DNA of 64,000 bases from Misgurnus anguillicaudatus (Eukaryota; Chordata; Actinopteri; Cypriniformes; Cobitidae), in NCBI RefSeq assembly GCF_027580225.2, contig NC_073359.2, forward strand, positions 16,004,001 to 16,068,000, read 5' to 3'. The stretch's first letter is position 1, and every line of letters starts with the position of its first letter. The notes below the pieces were generated by a model, which did not search any database, was not told the origin of the DNA, and saw only the letters and a list, made by a program, of their open reading frames with translations. Both the position numbers and the translations under genes were made by a program. This document shows, in pieces, positions 42,736-55,240 of the stretch.

Positions 42736-43642
42736 TCGATGTCTGTGTGTGGGATATGTGTGTGTGTGTGTTTGTTTACCTGTGGTGCCGGTTCCTCGTG
42801 TGTTCACTAACTCCGCCCCCTTGTTTCGATGATTGTTCACCGGTGGTGTCTCGTTTACCTTTTCCTTTATATTGCATGTAGTCCTGTCTTTCGTTGCGCG
42901 CTCATTTGTTTTATCACAGTCTTGCTGCTCTGCCTTGTCTTGTCGGACGCTTCCTTGTTTTCTTCTCTAGTTACCCCAGGTTTGGATTACGGCATCCGGA
43001 GGCTCGTTTTCGCCCGGACCGCTCGCTTGTGAATTACTGGAACTGATTGACTTTGTTTATCTCTCGGAACAGCTGGTTCGCTTCATTTTTAGGCGGTACA
43101 CCAGCTGTCTCTGCTTTCCATCGGCTTACACCATCACCCGTGAGTGGATTATACTATTTCACCATTGTGGATTACATTGACTCTATTGACTGTTTGTCTC
43201 TCGGAACAGCTGGTTCGCTTCGTTACTAGGCGGTACACCAGTTACTTCCGGGTTGCTTCATCTACATCAGGATTCCACAGTGGATTACTCCATCTGAGAA
43301 CGTTGGATTTTCCACCTTCCATCTCCGGCCGTCATCCGCCTTCAGGGCGGCGTGTATCATCCCTCTGTAGCGTGTGGTGACGGCGCTGGTGTTCTCAACG
43401 GAGAGCGTGGGTGGCTCTTTCTCTCTTCAGATCAGTATTGGACTATCTTGTAGCGCCGACTCACTCTCTCCTACTGTTGGACGTGCTTCATGCCAGCAGT
43501 AGTGATTCCATCCAGAGTGAGTCGAGGGTGTTTGCCGTGTGTGGATATTACCAGTGACTTTGCACTCCAACTCTCTAATTCTCTATTATTCTAAATAAAC
43601 TCTGTTTATAACTTGCATTTGACTCCGAAGTATTTCGTGACA
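42717..43642 (+). repeat. Gypsy element 3' LTR
   Basis: It begins TGTAATGACTG and ends GTGACA, followed by the target duplication TATTT. It is nearly identical to the 5' LTR. It keeps GCGCGCTCAT at 42896-42905, the exact complement of the primer-binding site, whereas the 5' LTR has one mismatch there. Confidence 0.95.
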
Positions 43643-43647
43643 TATTT

Positions 43648-44713
43648 AGCTTTAAATAAAAATTCCCAAATTTCATACAGTTTGAATAATACAGAAGAAA
43701 TATGAATATATCAGAAAAATGCATGGACAAAACCTCAATATGGTGAAAACAGATCAAACTAAAACAAATGAGTTTGTGGGAATTCATAGGAATTAGGCCC
43801 CTCATAAAAAAGTTGTATTGTTGCATGTATTTTTCTTAATAATGTTATAGTTGATTTGTATCTGTCCTGGTCAAATCATTGTAACTAATTTGATGGGAAG
43901 CTCTGCAGCATTAAATGATCTGGGTTGACTTAGAGGATCAGATAAATCCCTGTGTTCAATAAATGTGCAGAAAGCGTCTTTCCCAGAATCACAATCGCCT
44001 TAACGGGTGCATAAGCGCTGATCCTAATCCGAAATGTTTGCTGTGCCCGCCTCTGAAACGGCCCAGCTGGCAGCTTAATCTGCTATGAAAATCATTCTGA
44101 CGCCTGACTTCTCGTCTCTTTGCCTGGACCAGGGTCACAGCTCTCGACTGTTTATCTTTTTCATTGAACACGGCGTTCGCTGTCAGCTATCTGACAGGCA
44201 GCTAAGGGTCGGTTTGATTCCACCTGTGATCCTAGAATTACACCATCTGTTAACAAACAATCATTTACCAAATATAAAAGGTGACAGTTTTATGTTTAAT
44301 CTAAGATGGCGATGGCTTTAACGTGGAAGTGCCGTGCAAGGAGGATTCTGTTGGGCATTATACCTTTAAACCTATCCAATGAAAGTTTATACTTAAAACA
44401 ATGTGTGATAAAAACGGTGTACAACAATTATATTGATCTAGATGGTTCTAGATATTTTTATTGAATAAAACAGACATGAATTCTGATCAGGACTATGATT
44501 TTTAGACTTGTAGAACACTATAATAGTCAGCCTGACAGCAAAAGGCTGTGTGACAAAAATTCATTTTCAAATAGCATATTTAATTATTATTATTATTTTT
44601 TTTTTTTTTTGAGAACTCTCCCATTCCCATTAAATGTTAGTCTAATTGTGGAGACATTCATCTTGAGTTGAGGCAGACAGTACAGTCTGTTTTTAAAAGT
44701 GAACTTATGTCAT
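43648..44713. other. Intergenic DNA, no gene recognised
   Basis: No gene or clear repeat. The stretch 43880-44245 is non-repetitive and moderately GC-rich, without ORFs that carry motifs. Confidence 0.45.
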
Positions 44714-44717
44714 TTAA

Positions 44718-44993
44718 AGGGACAGTATGTAGGATTGTGGCCAAAGCTGGTATTGCAATAACAAAACTTGTGGCTAAAACTGGTACTGCAATCACCCAAC
44801 TGGTGGCCAATACACAAAATGACAACATAAACATCAGTTGAGGGCTGCAACTCCACTTTTTACATGACAATATCCTGGCCATAACACTGTTGTCAGTGAT
44901 AAGTATTTGAAATGAAAATTATTTCTTAATGTCTAGTGACATATCAGGGTCATTTTATGATTAATTGATATACATTTCTTACATACTGTTCCT
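44718..44993. mobile_element. TTAA-flanked MITE, AGGGACAGTATGTA ends
   Basis: AGGGACAGTATGTA at the left and the complement of AGGAACAGTATGTA at the right bound 276 bp, with TTAA on both sides (44714-44717 and 44994-44997). It is non-coding and a different family from the AGGGATAGTTCACCC elements, but has the same target duplication. Confidence 0.85.
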
Positions 44994-44997
44994 TTAA

Positions 44998-45537
44998 GGT
45001 TATCTTAGGGCTTGCTCTTCTGCTGGTATTAGCCTTCTGGGAAGGAATCTATGACTATTTTACATCACTTCAGTTTCTAGGGTTTCTGCATGTAGAATAT
45101 GGGGCATACAGTAATGACATTGATTTGTTTGTGGGGTTAGGGAAACATTAAGTGCTTTTTAATAAATATAAGCACATACATTTAATTGTATGTACCAATA
45201 TCAGTTGTGACATCAGTTACTATTTAAAATGTATGCATTTTTCCATACTAACTTTCAGTGCATTCAAGGTCTTCATTATTTTCAGTATGCGTGTTCCCCT
45301 AGGAATCATACCTATAACCTTTGCATTGCTATTATTATGCTTTACCAATTAAACTACAGCACAGACTCATTTCTATCACAACCTATAATTCTGCAACTAA
45401 TAAAGTTTTTTTTTTAAGGTGTCAGTGACTATTTTACAGTAAAGTGGCTAAAACTGATGTATGGGGGAGAAGATTTGTGCAATATTTGCTTTCAGTGCTC
45501 TCTTAGGTTAGATCTATAAAAATAAAAGGTGTATGGT
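44998..45537. other. Intergenic DNA, no gene recognised
   Basis: AT-rich sequence with short hydrophobic ORFs of no recognisable family. Confidence 0.45.
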
Positions 45538-45720
45538 ACACTCTCAAAAAAAGGTACAAAAGTTGTACAGTACCTTTAAAAATTGTCCTACCATTTAGAT
45601 ACAAATATGTGCCTTAGAGGTACCAATATGCACCTTTTAGGTACAAAAATGTACTTTTTGAAAAGGTACCACCCCAGTGATAACTTTTGTACCTGCATGT
45701 AACTTTTTTCTGAAAGTGTA
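45538..45720. repeat. GTACC-type MITE, ACACTCTCAAAAAAAGGTAC start
   Basis: ACTCTCAAAAAAAGGTAC at the left is mirrored by GTAACTTTTTTCTGAAAGTGTAC at the right. GGTAC/GTACC blocks fill the middle and the motif CCCAGTGATAACTTT lies inside the right end. It is a better-preserved relative of the copies near 0.75 and 5.1 kb. Confidence 0.7.
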
Positions 45721-48073
45721 CAAAATAGACAAAATATTAAACATTGTGTTTAAATATTAAACATTGTGTATTTGTCAAAAAGGGAAACCATAGCAGGGAA
45801 TTTTATTTTAATATACAAACAAATATTTAAAAAAAGCTCACAGGTAATACATCATACATTGACTACAATTTTATCTTTAGTTATTAATATTTGTTGATAT
45901 TTAGGGAAATATTTTGTAGTTTTTATTCTGAGCTATATCTAAACCTTATAGATTTTTGCACATGTGTTGTGTGTCATTTTTAACCAAGCCTCCTTAAATT
46001 CTTCTCAAAGCTGAGCTTCAGTCTATACTCCAACACACACCAATGCAACGTGCATTCATACATTTTTATGCATTTTTCATGAAATATGAAAAAGCGAAGA
46101 TCTCAATTGTTTAGAGTTGGACATAACATTTTGTTAGCTACTAAATGGGATAAAATGAGACATAAAGCCTATAGAAAACAAAGTACAATCAAGGTACAGT
46201 AATATCACTTTCGACTTGTTAAATAAAATCCTCCGTTTTCAGGTTTTTCCAAAACAAAAAAAAGTAAAATGTCATTTTAACACTAAGAATTAATAATCAC
46301 AATACAAAACTTGAAGTGTAATAAAAATGGCATTTATGTGGATATCTTCATGACACTTTATTATATTGACAAAATAACCGAATTCTCAGCTGATATATGT
46401 GTTTACATTGAAATTCAATTTTAACAAATATTCTTTTCTAAAAGTTCAGAGGGACAAAAGTGGCCATAGTCCAAGAAACAGTCATAACTAATTCATGAGT
46501 TTACCTTTACTTCTTCCACATCATAAGCGCCTGAAATAAAATCATTCGTAGGCAATGTTGTTGTGGTATTTGGAACAAACTCTCGCATTTCAAAGGTGCT
46601 TGGCTTTGGTGTAACATGAATCAGGGGACGAATCCCAAGAGGCTGCAGTAAAGGATCTCTAAAATATAAAACTAAGCCATAGCTGGTGAAGAGTGTCCTC
46701 ATATTTCATCAATTTTAGATTTATAAAGTCGAAAATTGACGTCCCCCTTGGCACCAGGCAGTCTCAAAGCAAGTCTGTGGGCCGTGTGTAGTTTCATCAT
46801 TTTGACAGAACCTGACACCATGGGCGTGCAGTCGACCACAAGCCTCTGTGCTTCCTCCCTGGGTGAGCAATTACATGTGAATACCAGACCTAGTGTCGTT
46901 TTTTATGGCTTTCATAGCCTCCCCATCAGAATAAATGGACGATGTCATTTACTACAGAAACGCTTCGTTGTAATAATTTTTTTTTTTTTGCAATTTATTT
47001 CCCATCATGCAGTGATTCTCAAATGTGATTCCAGAAAACCACAGCGATCTATATTTTGTATGTGTTGCTTATTAAACCCACCTCATTTAAATCTTCATAG
47101 AAGAGAGATCACTGGAATAAACAAAGCATGTCAGATAAAGGAGTCATGCAAAATGTGTTTTGGGTCCACAATGTTAACAACCACTGCTTAACTGAATGTA
47201 CTGATATAGTCAACATTACCTAAGAAATAAATAAAGAAAAGCTGAAATGCACGAAAGAGTTGTATTTTGATGTGTTATTGTTAACAATCACAATGTTGCC
47301 TAGGCAACAACGTTCGCTTTTGTTGCACGCTAGAAAACTATTTTTAAGGGTGTCATGTCACTGCGCCGCCATATTTGCAACGCCTCTAGGTCTTGATGAA
47401 GCAAGAATTGTCAGATACTGAAAATTTCATTCATTGACTTTTTACTAGACGGCGGGACTAGAGCGACCATAATGCTGCAATCTCCCCCATTCATATTAAT
47501 ACCAGTGAGCATCTTGTTAATATTAAATATCTTTGGGTTTTTGCTACGTGCTAAAATGTATATACTTTCCCACAGCAAAAACAATACATAATTTTAAGGC
47601 ATTTTATAAATAGGCAATTTGGCATACAGCACAGTAAGAAAGAAAATGTCCGTAATAAAGAAATAAGCAATCGTTTAATTCCAGACTAATTTCATTACTG
47701 CATATAAGATGTATTTACATCACATATTTAATCAACAATATATGTACTATACATATTTTCAAAGCCAAGGTTGATTTCTTTATTAAAGCACTTGATCACG
47801 ATTGAGAAAATCATTCAATTAAAAAAATCTACAGTTCACACCAACATGTAGCCGGATAGATATAGTACACGCTCTAATGAACATGACAACCTATGAGTTG
47901 ATAGAAATTACTTCTATGAGAATTAAAAGGTTGTTCTGCATTAACTAAAAGTCCATGCGATCACACACCGCATAGCACAATTGTTGATGTTATGTATGGC
48001 AAAGTGTAACTCTATCAACACCACAGACAGAAAGTGTGTGGTCTTAATGAGTGGTTTTCAGCAACTGGAGATT
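45721..48073. other. Intergenic DNA, no gene recognised
   Basis: Two ORFs of 69 codons (46493-46702, minus) and 151 codons (46736-47191, plus) lack recognisable domains, and the latter crosses dispersed-repeat-like sequence near 47005-47185. I cannot defend a gene here. Confidence 0.45.
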
Positions 48074-48077
48074 TTAA

Positions 48078-48794
48078 AGCTGCGGTCAGCAACTTATCTG
48101 ATCATATTTTTTTATCATATTCACTGAAACCAACACTATGCTCCGATAGAATAACATAAATTAGACTGTTTAAGAAAAAACCCTGCGCTTCTAGCTCCAC
48201 CTAGAGCCTGTTATTTGTTTTGCAAAAATCCACCGCTCCCGGTTCATTGGGTCCAATCAGCGCAGGCCGGTTCATTTGGCCACAGATTCCCCTCCCCCTC
48301 GCGCGCGTTATAATATCACGTGCATCCGCCTGAAGTTCATAGGTGTTTTGGTTTGAATGCAGCGTGATGGCGGAGAGAACATTCACTAACAAACTTCCGA
48401 TTCCTCGGTTAACAACCAGAGCTAGGAAAACAACCAATGAAAAGAAGGAAACAAAGATAGAAAGCGACCATGACCGTAATAAAACTAGGATCAATATCGG
48501 ACCAGCATTTGAAAGGTCGAGGAATCTACAAGATTTTAAAGGGTTCAAGCTAGATGCAGAGCTTGCCACATTTCTTCTCAACAGGTAATTGTGCTTTATC
48601 AACCATTGATTGTGTTTCGGAGTGTTATGTAAGTAATCTAAGTGTTCTTGCTAAGTATGCGTTCACAATAATACTGGTGCACACGCGTTGACGAGAACAA
48701 GCTCGTGGGAGGTTGCTCGGAGGTAGTGGGGGAGGGACATGAAATTGTAAACATTTGGAAACTGCTCAATCCTCCAGAGTTGCCGACGGCAGCT
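48078..48794 (+). mobile_element. TTAA-flanked element carrying an exon-like ORF
   Basis: AGCTGCGGTCAGCAACTT at the left and the complement of AGCTGCCGTCGGCAACTC at the right bound 717 bp, with TTAA on both sides (48074-48077 and 48795-48798). Unlike the other TTAA elements, this one carries a coding-looking exon on the + strand that ends at a splice donor. It might be a deletion derivative that keeps the first exon of an autonomous element, or an element that captured a host exon. Confidence 0.8.
48367..48584 (+). CDS. Exon-like ORF inside the TTAA element
   Basis: From the ATG at 48367 the frame runs about 72 codons to a GT donor (CAACAG then GTAATT at 48585). It is highly charged: a Lys/Arg/Glu/Thr-rich N-terminal half is followed by RINIGPAFERSRNLQDFKGF and a DAELATFLLNR end. 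The last part resembles short N-terminal segments seen in multicopy fish proteins linked to transposons, by memory only. No second exon is visible. The function is unknown; a DNA-binding or coiled role is only a guess. Confidence 0.45.
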
Positions 48795-48798
48795 TTAA

Positions 48799-50105
48799 TT
48801 TACCTTTGTAGAGCTACAATGTTCATTAATCTGAGTGCAGAGTTGTCTATAGGTTTTACCAATGTAAACCACAAGGACAGGTCAGAAGGTAAACAGAATG
48901 CAAGTAATGGAGCGAGTAATTAACCGCCGAACATCGATGACTCATCTTGCACTGCAGATTTTTGACCAATTAAATGCTTGCTAGAATGAAACTTCTCCTC
49001 CCCGTAATACTGCCTGTCTCCAACAAGCATGGCAGGTAAAAAGTTTATGTCTGTTGCTATTTCATAAAAGATAAATTCTTCAAATTCACTTTTTAGTCTT
49101 TTAGTTTTTAAAGACATCATCATTTAACCCTCAGAAACCTAATCAATCGTCGACGATTGAAAACGGCACCTCTGATTCATATTTAAATAATTTAATAACC
49201 GTAAAACGTAGCTTCTTACAGTTTTTTTCTGCTAATTGCTGAGGAGTTAGCCATCACGGGGATATATTTGGTGTCTTTCTAGCTTTTACAGAAGGTTTTT
49301 TATCCAGCCTGAAACTTGTCCCTCTTTTCAGAGTTGTTCAGCAATGCATCCAAACTCTTACATCCTAGATGTATCCACTTGATGTCCATCGATTTTTCTA
49401 TCGGGTTTACCGCTAGCTAAAGGCTACAATGTCCACTGATGCTTTCTGTTTGTGTGCGTCATCACGCATGTGTGCGTCATCACGCATGTGGCTTGATAAT
49501 AATAAATGTCATGAAAACGCCTGGACTTTTTTTGTAAAAATGTAAATAATTTTTGATCTGTATAATTTATAATGTTCATTTCTGTGCTCAAGGACTCCAA
49601 AGACAACTGTTTTACAGAGGAAAAATGCTTAGCTTTTATTATTTTGTGTGTGATTACAATAAATATATAATTGATTCAATTTTTGTTTTATTTTTTTATT
49701 TGTCTTTATGGTCCCATAACTTATTTTACATGCATGTGACATCAATACAACACACATATTCTGACAGTCCAACTTGTCCTGAAAAAAAAGATGTTTGTAG
49801 ATTGTCTGTGCACTGCAGGGTTGATGTTTTACAAGCTTTTTAAGAAAATAAAACCAGACGGACAATACATTGTAAAAATGACCTTAGGGCTCTTAGGGTT
49901 AAGAACAACCTTATTTTTTGGGAAAACAATAGCACAGACATCAGTAAGATATGCATTTAAATAGAGATCTGTGATGTTTTTTTTGCATTCGCATTTGTTG
50001 ATCCTCACTCTGAATCATTTTATCCTGCTAAAATTACGTCACGTAATATAACTCTGACTGAGCAACGGCTATCTTTAGCTTCTTATTTCTATTGTGTTGG
50101 GCACC
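48799..50105. other. Intergenic DNA, no gene recognised
   Basis: No motif-bearing ORF. A short tandem of a GTGTGCGTCATCACGCAT unit occurs at 49452-49489. Confidence 0.45.
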
Positions 50106-50304
50106 CTATAGCAGTGTTCTTCACTCCCAATCCCGGAGAGCCGGCGTCCTGCAGAGTCCAGCTCCATCCTTAATTAAACACACCTGCAAGCTAATCAATG
50201 TCTTCATGATCACTAGAAAATCACAGGTAGGTGTGTTTGATTAAGGTTGGAGCTAAACTCTGCAGGACACCGGCTCTCCAGGATTGGGAGTGAAGAACAC
50301 TGCC
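50106..50304. repeat. Palindromic repeat, GTGTTCTTCACTCCCAATCC ends
   Basis: The left arm (AGTGTTCTTCACTCCCAATC, then GGAGAGCCGG and CCTGCAGAGT) is mirrored at the right by its complement. The 199-bp foldback resembles 13928-14117 in its CTGCAGAGTTTAGCTCCA core but has different outer arms. Confidence 0.8.
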
Positions 50305-52112
50305 CTATCGTGTTCTTGCAATTGTGTGAATAATCAATTTATAATAACAAAGCTAAAGTGCTAGAGCTTGACCAAAGCATATTACTAAATCATTTCTTAT
50401 TAGAGTAGATTATAAAAAACCAACATGTTATTTAAGGGGAATTTGGATCACAGAAAAGTGAAACCATGCCATCTGGACATAGTCATCTGATGTCCAGAGA
50501 TGCTTCCCAAATTACAGAACCACAAAAGAACGCCATCTCTCCCCTTTTCTCAGCCATCTTTTAGTTGAGGGTGACTTTTTATCTCCTCATTGTTCTGTGA
50601 TTGAACTGAACAATTGGACTTTGGGAACTGGAGATAACATCAGGTGATAGAAAATCGGTTGGTGAGGTTTTTGAGAGATTATGTGCTGGAAAATGTCAAC
50701 TTGGCAGATAATGCAGATGGTCGCTGTATCTATGGAGCACTATGGTGGGCCTCAAAACACATTGGCTGTCAAATACATGCTGGTGTATGAAGTGAATGCA
50801 CATATGGTGATGTTGGGGAAGACTAAATGTGAGATGGTAATGCTTCACTTACCTGATGAAAATAAATATCACAATCCCACAGGACCCTCTACTGTATATG
50901 AAATTAACAATTGTTTATTAAAATATCTCTCCCTGACTGTATTATACTGCAAATCATTACAGAAAATGGGAATTGGGAATGTGTGTGTATTTGTGACCCT
51001 GTCTGTAAAATCTCACAATGTAATTTCACATTGATTTCGATTATTGACATGAACTTACTCAGTCAATGTGAAAGATATCAAGGTTATATTTTCACAGACT
51101 GTTATTTACATTATGTAGGATGAAATCACAAAAATTACGTTCACATACATATATAAATGTATACATATGAAACAGTTTTATCATAGTTTAAAGAGTCCAG
51201 TCAAATCCAAAATCTGCATTAAGTTGTTTCCTTTATAAATATGCCACAAAGAGTAGTGCACAGTGCAATGCATTGTGGATACTGTTATATATGCTTTGTA
51301 GACAAGCCAAATGTCTTTAAAAGTTGTATATCTGGTGAATTTTCATTAAGTACCCAATGATATTTGCACTATACTGTGAGAATAAAGTCAGAACTATGGC
51401 CATTGAGCATAAATCCAAGAAACCTAGAGGCCAGTCAAGACCTCATTTAAAACCCTTAGGTTTTGAATTTGGAAAGCCCAAAATGTCACTACCGTTCTTA
51501 TCTCCCGTATCTTATTTTGCGTGTGGGCACAAAGCAAATGGCAGAAATATATATGAACCCCTAAAACTTTGACAGCTTTCCTGTTTTCTCCTTGTCAGGT
51601 AAATGCTGAATCGACCCCTTTAAAGTGTTCTTCAGCGTTCAGATGTGACCAAACCAAATATAACAGGCATTAATATGCCACGCCGGATCACGGATAGAAA
51701 TTTTAGCCGATTTATCCTCATGCTTAAGTGCACTCTGGACTGTTTGAAAAACCTCAATCTATTTCCAGGCTGCTTTAAGCCTCGGACACTCAATTGATTG
51801 GTCTGGGGAAAAAGCTGATTGACTTGTCTAAAACATGTTTACTAGATGCTCTGTACAGCTCTCAGAGGGGGGTTTAAAAATGTACTGAAAGGATGAAAAA
51901 ATGTTTCAGGTCTACATGGAGGACACACTTTGAGACGAACAAGGTCATCTGCCTGCATATACAGAACAGGGAGAGAATTTGAAATATACAGTCATTTTAA
52001 ACCAGAAGCAGAATTTAGCAATTATATAAATACTTAAGACTTAAAGTCCCCATGAAATCAAAACTGACAATTCTTATTTTTAATGTAATATTGTTCATAA
52101 ACTATTTATCTG
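50305..52112. other. Intergenic DNA, no gene recognised
   Basis: An ORF of 117 codons at 50681-51034 has no recognisable domain. The block 51640-51830 is non-repetitive and may be a conserved non-coding segment, but this needs alignment to judge. Confidence 0.45.
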
Positions 52113-53794
52113 CACTGAAAAAAGTGCACAATGCACGTCATTACTCTAAAGAAGTTTTTATATTTGATCTAACTCAAAAAAATAAATTTTCTGTCCAGCC
52201 ATCAGTTTTATGTAAAAATGTGTTTGATTTAAATTAAAAGTAAGTCTTGTTGGTGTAAAGTAAATACATTTCTGTAAATTAAATTAAAAATATTAGTTTC
52301 CATTGTCACGTGACTTCTAACGTCATCCGTTTGTCGTGCGTGAGGACGTTCATCTCAAGTTCAGCTTTCCGCCATCTTGTTATACACTGCACCGATAGAT
52401 GAACTCCGCATGGTACAACGGGATTCAAGAAAATTGGTAAGTAATTTTAAACATACGTTTTGGCGTATTATTAACATTATACATGTGTGATTGTACTGTT
52501 GTTTTAAATACGGTTAGTAATACTTAGTGGTGTACCGGAATCGGATCGCAGTTGATTGAGCATGACGGTTCGGCTCGCATGCGATTCGCGGATTAATGCG
52601 CAAATTAAAATAGGAAACGCTTAATCATTTGCACGGGTTTTAAAGGCTTGCAAATGTTAATACCAAAGTGATTTTAAGCTATTTGACCGCCAAAAAGGCG
52701 CTAAAGTGAGCAGTTTCTATGCGCATGCGGTTGAATGTGTCCCTATAGCCCTTCAAAGATCATAACTCTTGATGTGTAAACTTTAGCGACAGTTTTGCTA
52801 CTTTGTCAATAAATAGAGCAATGCGACTGTTTATGTTGCATCTCCTTCCAGAAGCGCTGTTTGAAGTCCGCGCTCCGTCTCGGTGTATGCACTGCACACG
52901 TGGAGAGACGAGTAAACATAAAATCTTTCGGTTCTTGACAGGGTCCATACAAACAAAATGATCTCCACAGTATTCTTTTTTAAATAAAAACTTTTGTTTA
53001 TGTCACAAGATGTAGTGAACATGTAAATGTCTAGCAATTATCTATTATTTGTTCAGGCCAATCATATCCCATCCCTGGAGAGACATCAGCAAACATTATG
53101 ACAAAGACGTTTGCCTTAGCAGACAAGAGATTGTGGAAAACCAACCTACTTTTCAAGAACTGAACAGTATATAAGAAATATTGCCAGCTCTGTTTCTACA
53201 AGAGGAGGTAAAAGCATTTATTTTATTATAAAATGTTAAAATGTGACTAATACTGAATTTACCATAGTTTTTTTATCATAGGATGTAGTGTTTTTGTCTT
53301 AGATGCTCTAATTATATATTCATTCAATGTTTTGTGTGTATATCTATATAAATAGATCTAAATAGTTCTAGAATTTTTTTTTCATAAGTGTATTTTCTGT
53401 TTCTCTCTTTCAGATTAATGCAGAATTGCGCATCACGATCTTACTTTGAAAATCAAGATTCATGGCCTCTTTGGACAGACAGAGCTCTCATGTTATTAGG
53501 AGCAAATGTGGAGTCCTCCATGAAAAACTAATGACACTATTAAAGTTATGGATCAGGTATTGGTTGCATGCGAACAAAATTGCTTGTGGCAATTAATTTA
53601 GTAGTATTTTGGTCTAATATAAACAATAAATCTTGAACATTTTGTAGAGTCTGGACATAGAAATCAGAAGAGAAAGCCTGCTGAAGTGCCTGATTCATGT
53701 ACTTTGGTGAAGATGCAAGCGGTCTGATAAAAGAATACCAGGTAATGTAGACAAATCAAACTACTGAAATTTTCTCCAACCATGTTTGCCTTAA

Positions 53795-54209
53795 AGGGAT
53801 AGTTCACCTTAAGATAAAAATTCTGTCATCATTTACTCATCCTCATGTTGTTCTAAATCTGTATGAATTTCTTTTTTCTGATGAACACAAAAGAAGATAT
53901 TTTGAGAAATTATGGTAAACACACAGCAGACCAGTGACCAACTTACATAGTAGGAATTAAAAAAATGATGGAATTTAATGGGTATTGTCAACCGTGTGCT
54001 TACCATCATTTATCAAAATATTTTCTTCATTATTTATCACAAAACTTCCAAAATATTTTTCCAACTATAGAAGTCAATGAACACTACCATAAATTCTCAA
54101 AATGTCTTCTTTTGTGTTCTTCAGAAAAAAAAGAAATTCATACAGGTTTAGAACAACATGAGGATGAGTAAATGATGACAAAATTTTCATTTTAAGGTGA
54201 ACTATCCCT
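53795..54209. mobile_element. TTAA-flanked MITE, AGGGATAGTTCACC family
   Basis: AGGGATAGTTCACC at the left and its complement at the right bound 415 bp, with TTAA at 53791-53794 and 54210-54213. Most of it (from 53833) plus 50 bp beyond its right end recurs at 61565-61992. The 68-codon ORF inside it is also repeated there and is not a gene. Confidence 0.85.
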
Positions 54210-54213
54210 TTAA

Positions 54214-54690
54214 AGGAAAACACCACAGTTTTTCAATATTTTATTATGTTCTTACCTCAACTTAGACGAATTAATCCATCCCTATCTTTTTTCAATAAGT
54301 ACACTTAATCTTTGTACAGTGTATGGTAAATGTATTAGCATTTAGCCTAGCCCCATTCATACTTTAGGATCCAAACAGGGATACATTTAGAAGCCACCAA
54401 ACACTTCCATGTTTTCCATATTTAAAGACTGTTACATGAGTAGTTACACCAGTAAGTATGGTGGCACAAAATAAAACATGGTGATTTTCTAAGCAGATAA
54501 AAAATGAGAACTATATTGTATGGCGCAAAAGCACTTAGTTTGCAGCACTTCGACCTCGGTCGCAGTAACATCATCAGAACTCAACCTCAAATTCAAAAGA
54601 GGGGGACTAGTCAGGTGTGATGGTGTTACTGCATGCTGTTTGGATCCTAAGGAATGAATGGTGCTAAGCTAAACGCTAACATATGCACGC
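54214..54690. repeat. Dispersed repeat, AGGAAAACACCACAG start
   Basis: It begins at the TTAA shared with the previous MITE and runs through a sequence I recognise as a frequent cyprinid repeat (CTTAGACGAATTAATCCAT, then GGATCCAAACAGGGAT and CTTCGACCTCGG). The right end is not determined. It is non-coding. Confidence 0.55.
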
Positions 54691-55131
54691 TACAGCAATT
54701 AAACTATTAGCCCACTTCTGAATTAAACATTCCTCATAATTTACTCACGTCCATGTCATCTAAGATGTTCATGACTTTCTGTCTTCAGTAAATAAAATAA
54801 ATTAAGGTTTTTGATGAAAACATTCCAGGATTTACTGTAATTACTGTAAGGATTTGTAAATGATGTTACAACTTATTTTTAGACTAATTTAACATTTAAT
54901 GTTTTTATCTTTTTATTTTAACTTTGTTACATTAACAGTGCAAATATTTTTAAATATGTACTTTTTTCTAGGGTGCCAATGTACAACTGGCAATCAGGAC
55001 TACAGATGATGTTACAGGTGTACTGTTGTTAATATGCACTGTCCTGGTAAATAAATAAACAATAAACAATTATTCTCCATATATAGTGGACTTCGATTAC
55101 ACACAAATGGCTAAACTGTTCTGCAGAGGAT

Positions 55132-55240
55132 TTACGCTGTATGTCCTACGCCTTCCCTATTCTGCTTACGGAACAAACGCAGCACCAGTTCGTTTTTTTT
55201 CTGTAAGTAGAATAGGGAAGGTGTAGGACATACAGCGTAA
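55132..55240. repeat. Hairpin-forming inverted repeat
   Basis: The arms TTACGCTGTATGTCCTACGC and GCGTAGGACATACAGCG-like complement extend to about 39 bp each (55132-55170 and 55202-55240), with a 31-base loop. It ends five bases before the TTTA target duplication of the next transposon. It is a MITE or the remnant of one. Confidence 0.8.

Larger units (their letters stand above)
37585..43642 (+). mobile_element. Ty3/gypsy chromovirus-type LTR retrotransposon, full length but coding-defective
   Basis: Two near-identical LTRs of about 923-926 bp begin TGT(C/A)ATGACTG and end GTGACA. They are flanked by a perfect 5-bp duplication TATTT (37580-37584 and 43643-43647). Internal order is gag with a CCHC knuckle, protease, RT, RNase H, integrase, chromodomain: the Ty3/gypsy order with a chromovirus-type integrase tail. 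The first nucleotides after the 5' LTR are complementary to the predicted RNA 5' end, which fits the self-priming Tf1/sushi branch. The coding region carries at least six stops and three frameshifts, so the copy is dead although its LTRs suggest a recent insertion. There is no env. Confidence 0.95.

Noticed and set aside
50681..51034. 117-codon + strand ORF
   Set aside because: No recognisable domain and no conserved neighbour. The length is within what AT-rich intergenic DNA yields by chance.
53965..54171. 68-codon ORF repeated almost unchanged at 61700-61906
   Set aside because: It lies inside a MITE and its template-switch copy. Its conservation reflects recent copying, not coding function.
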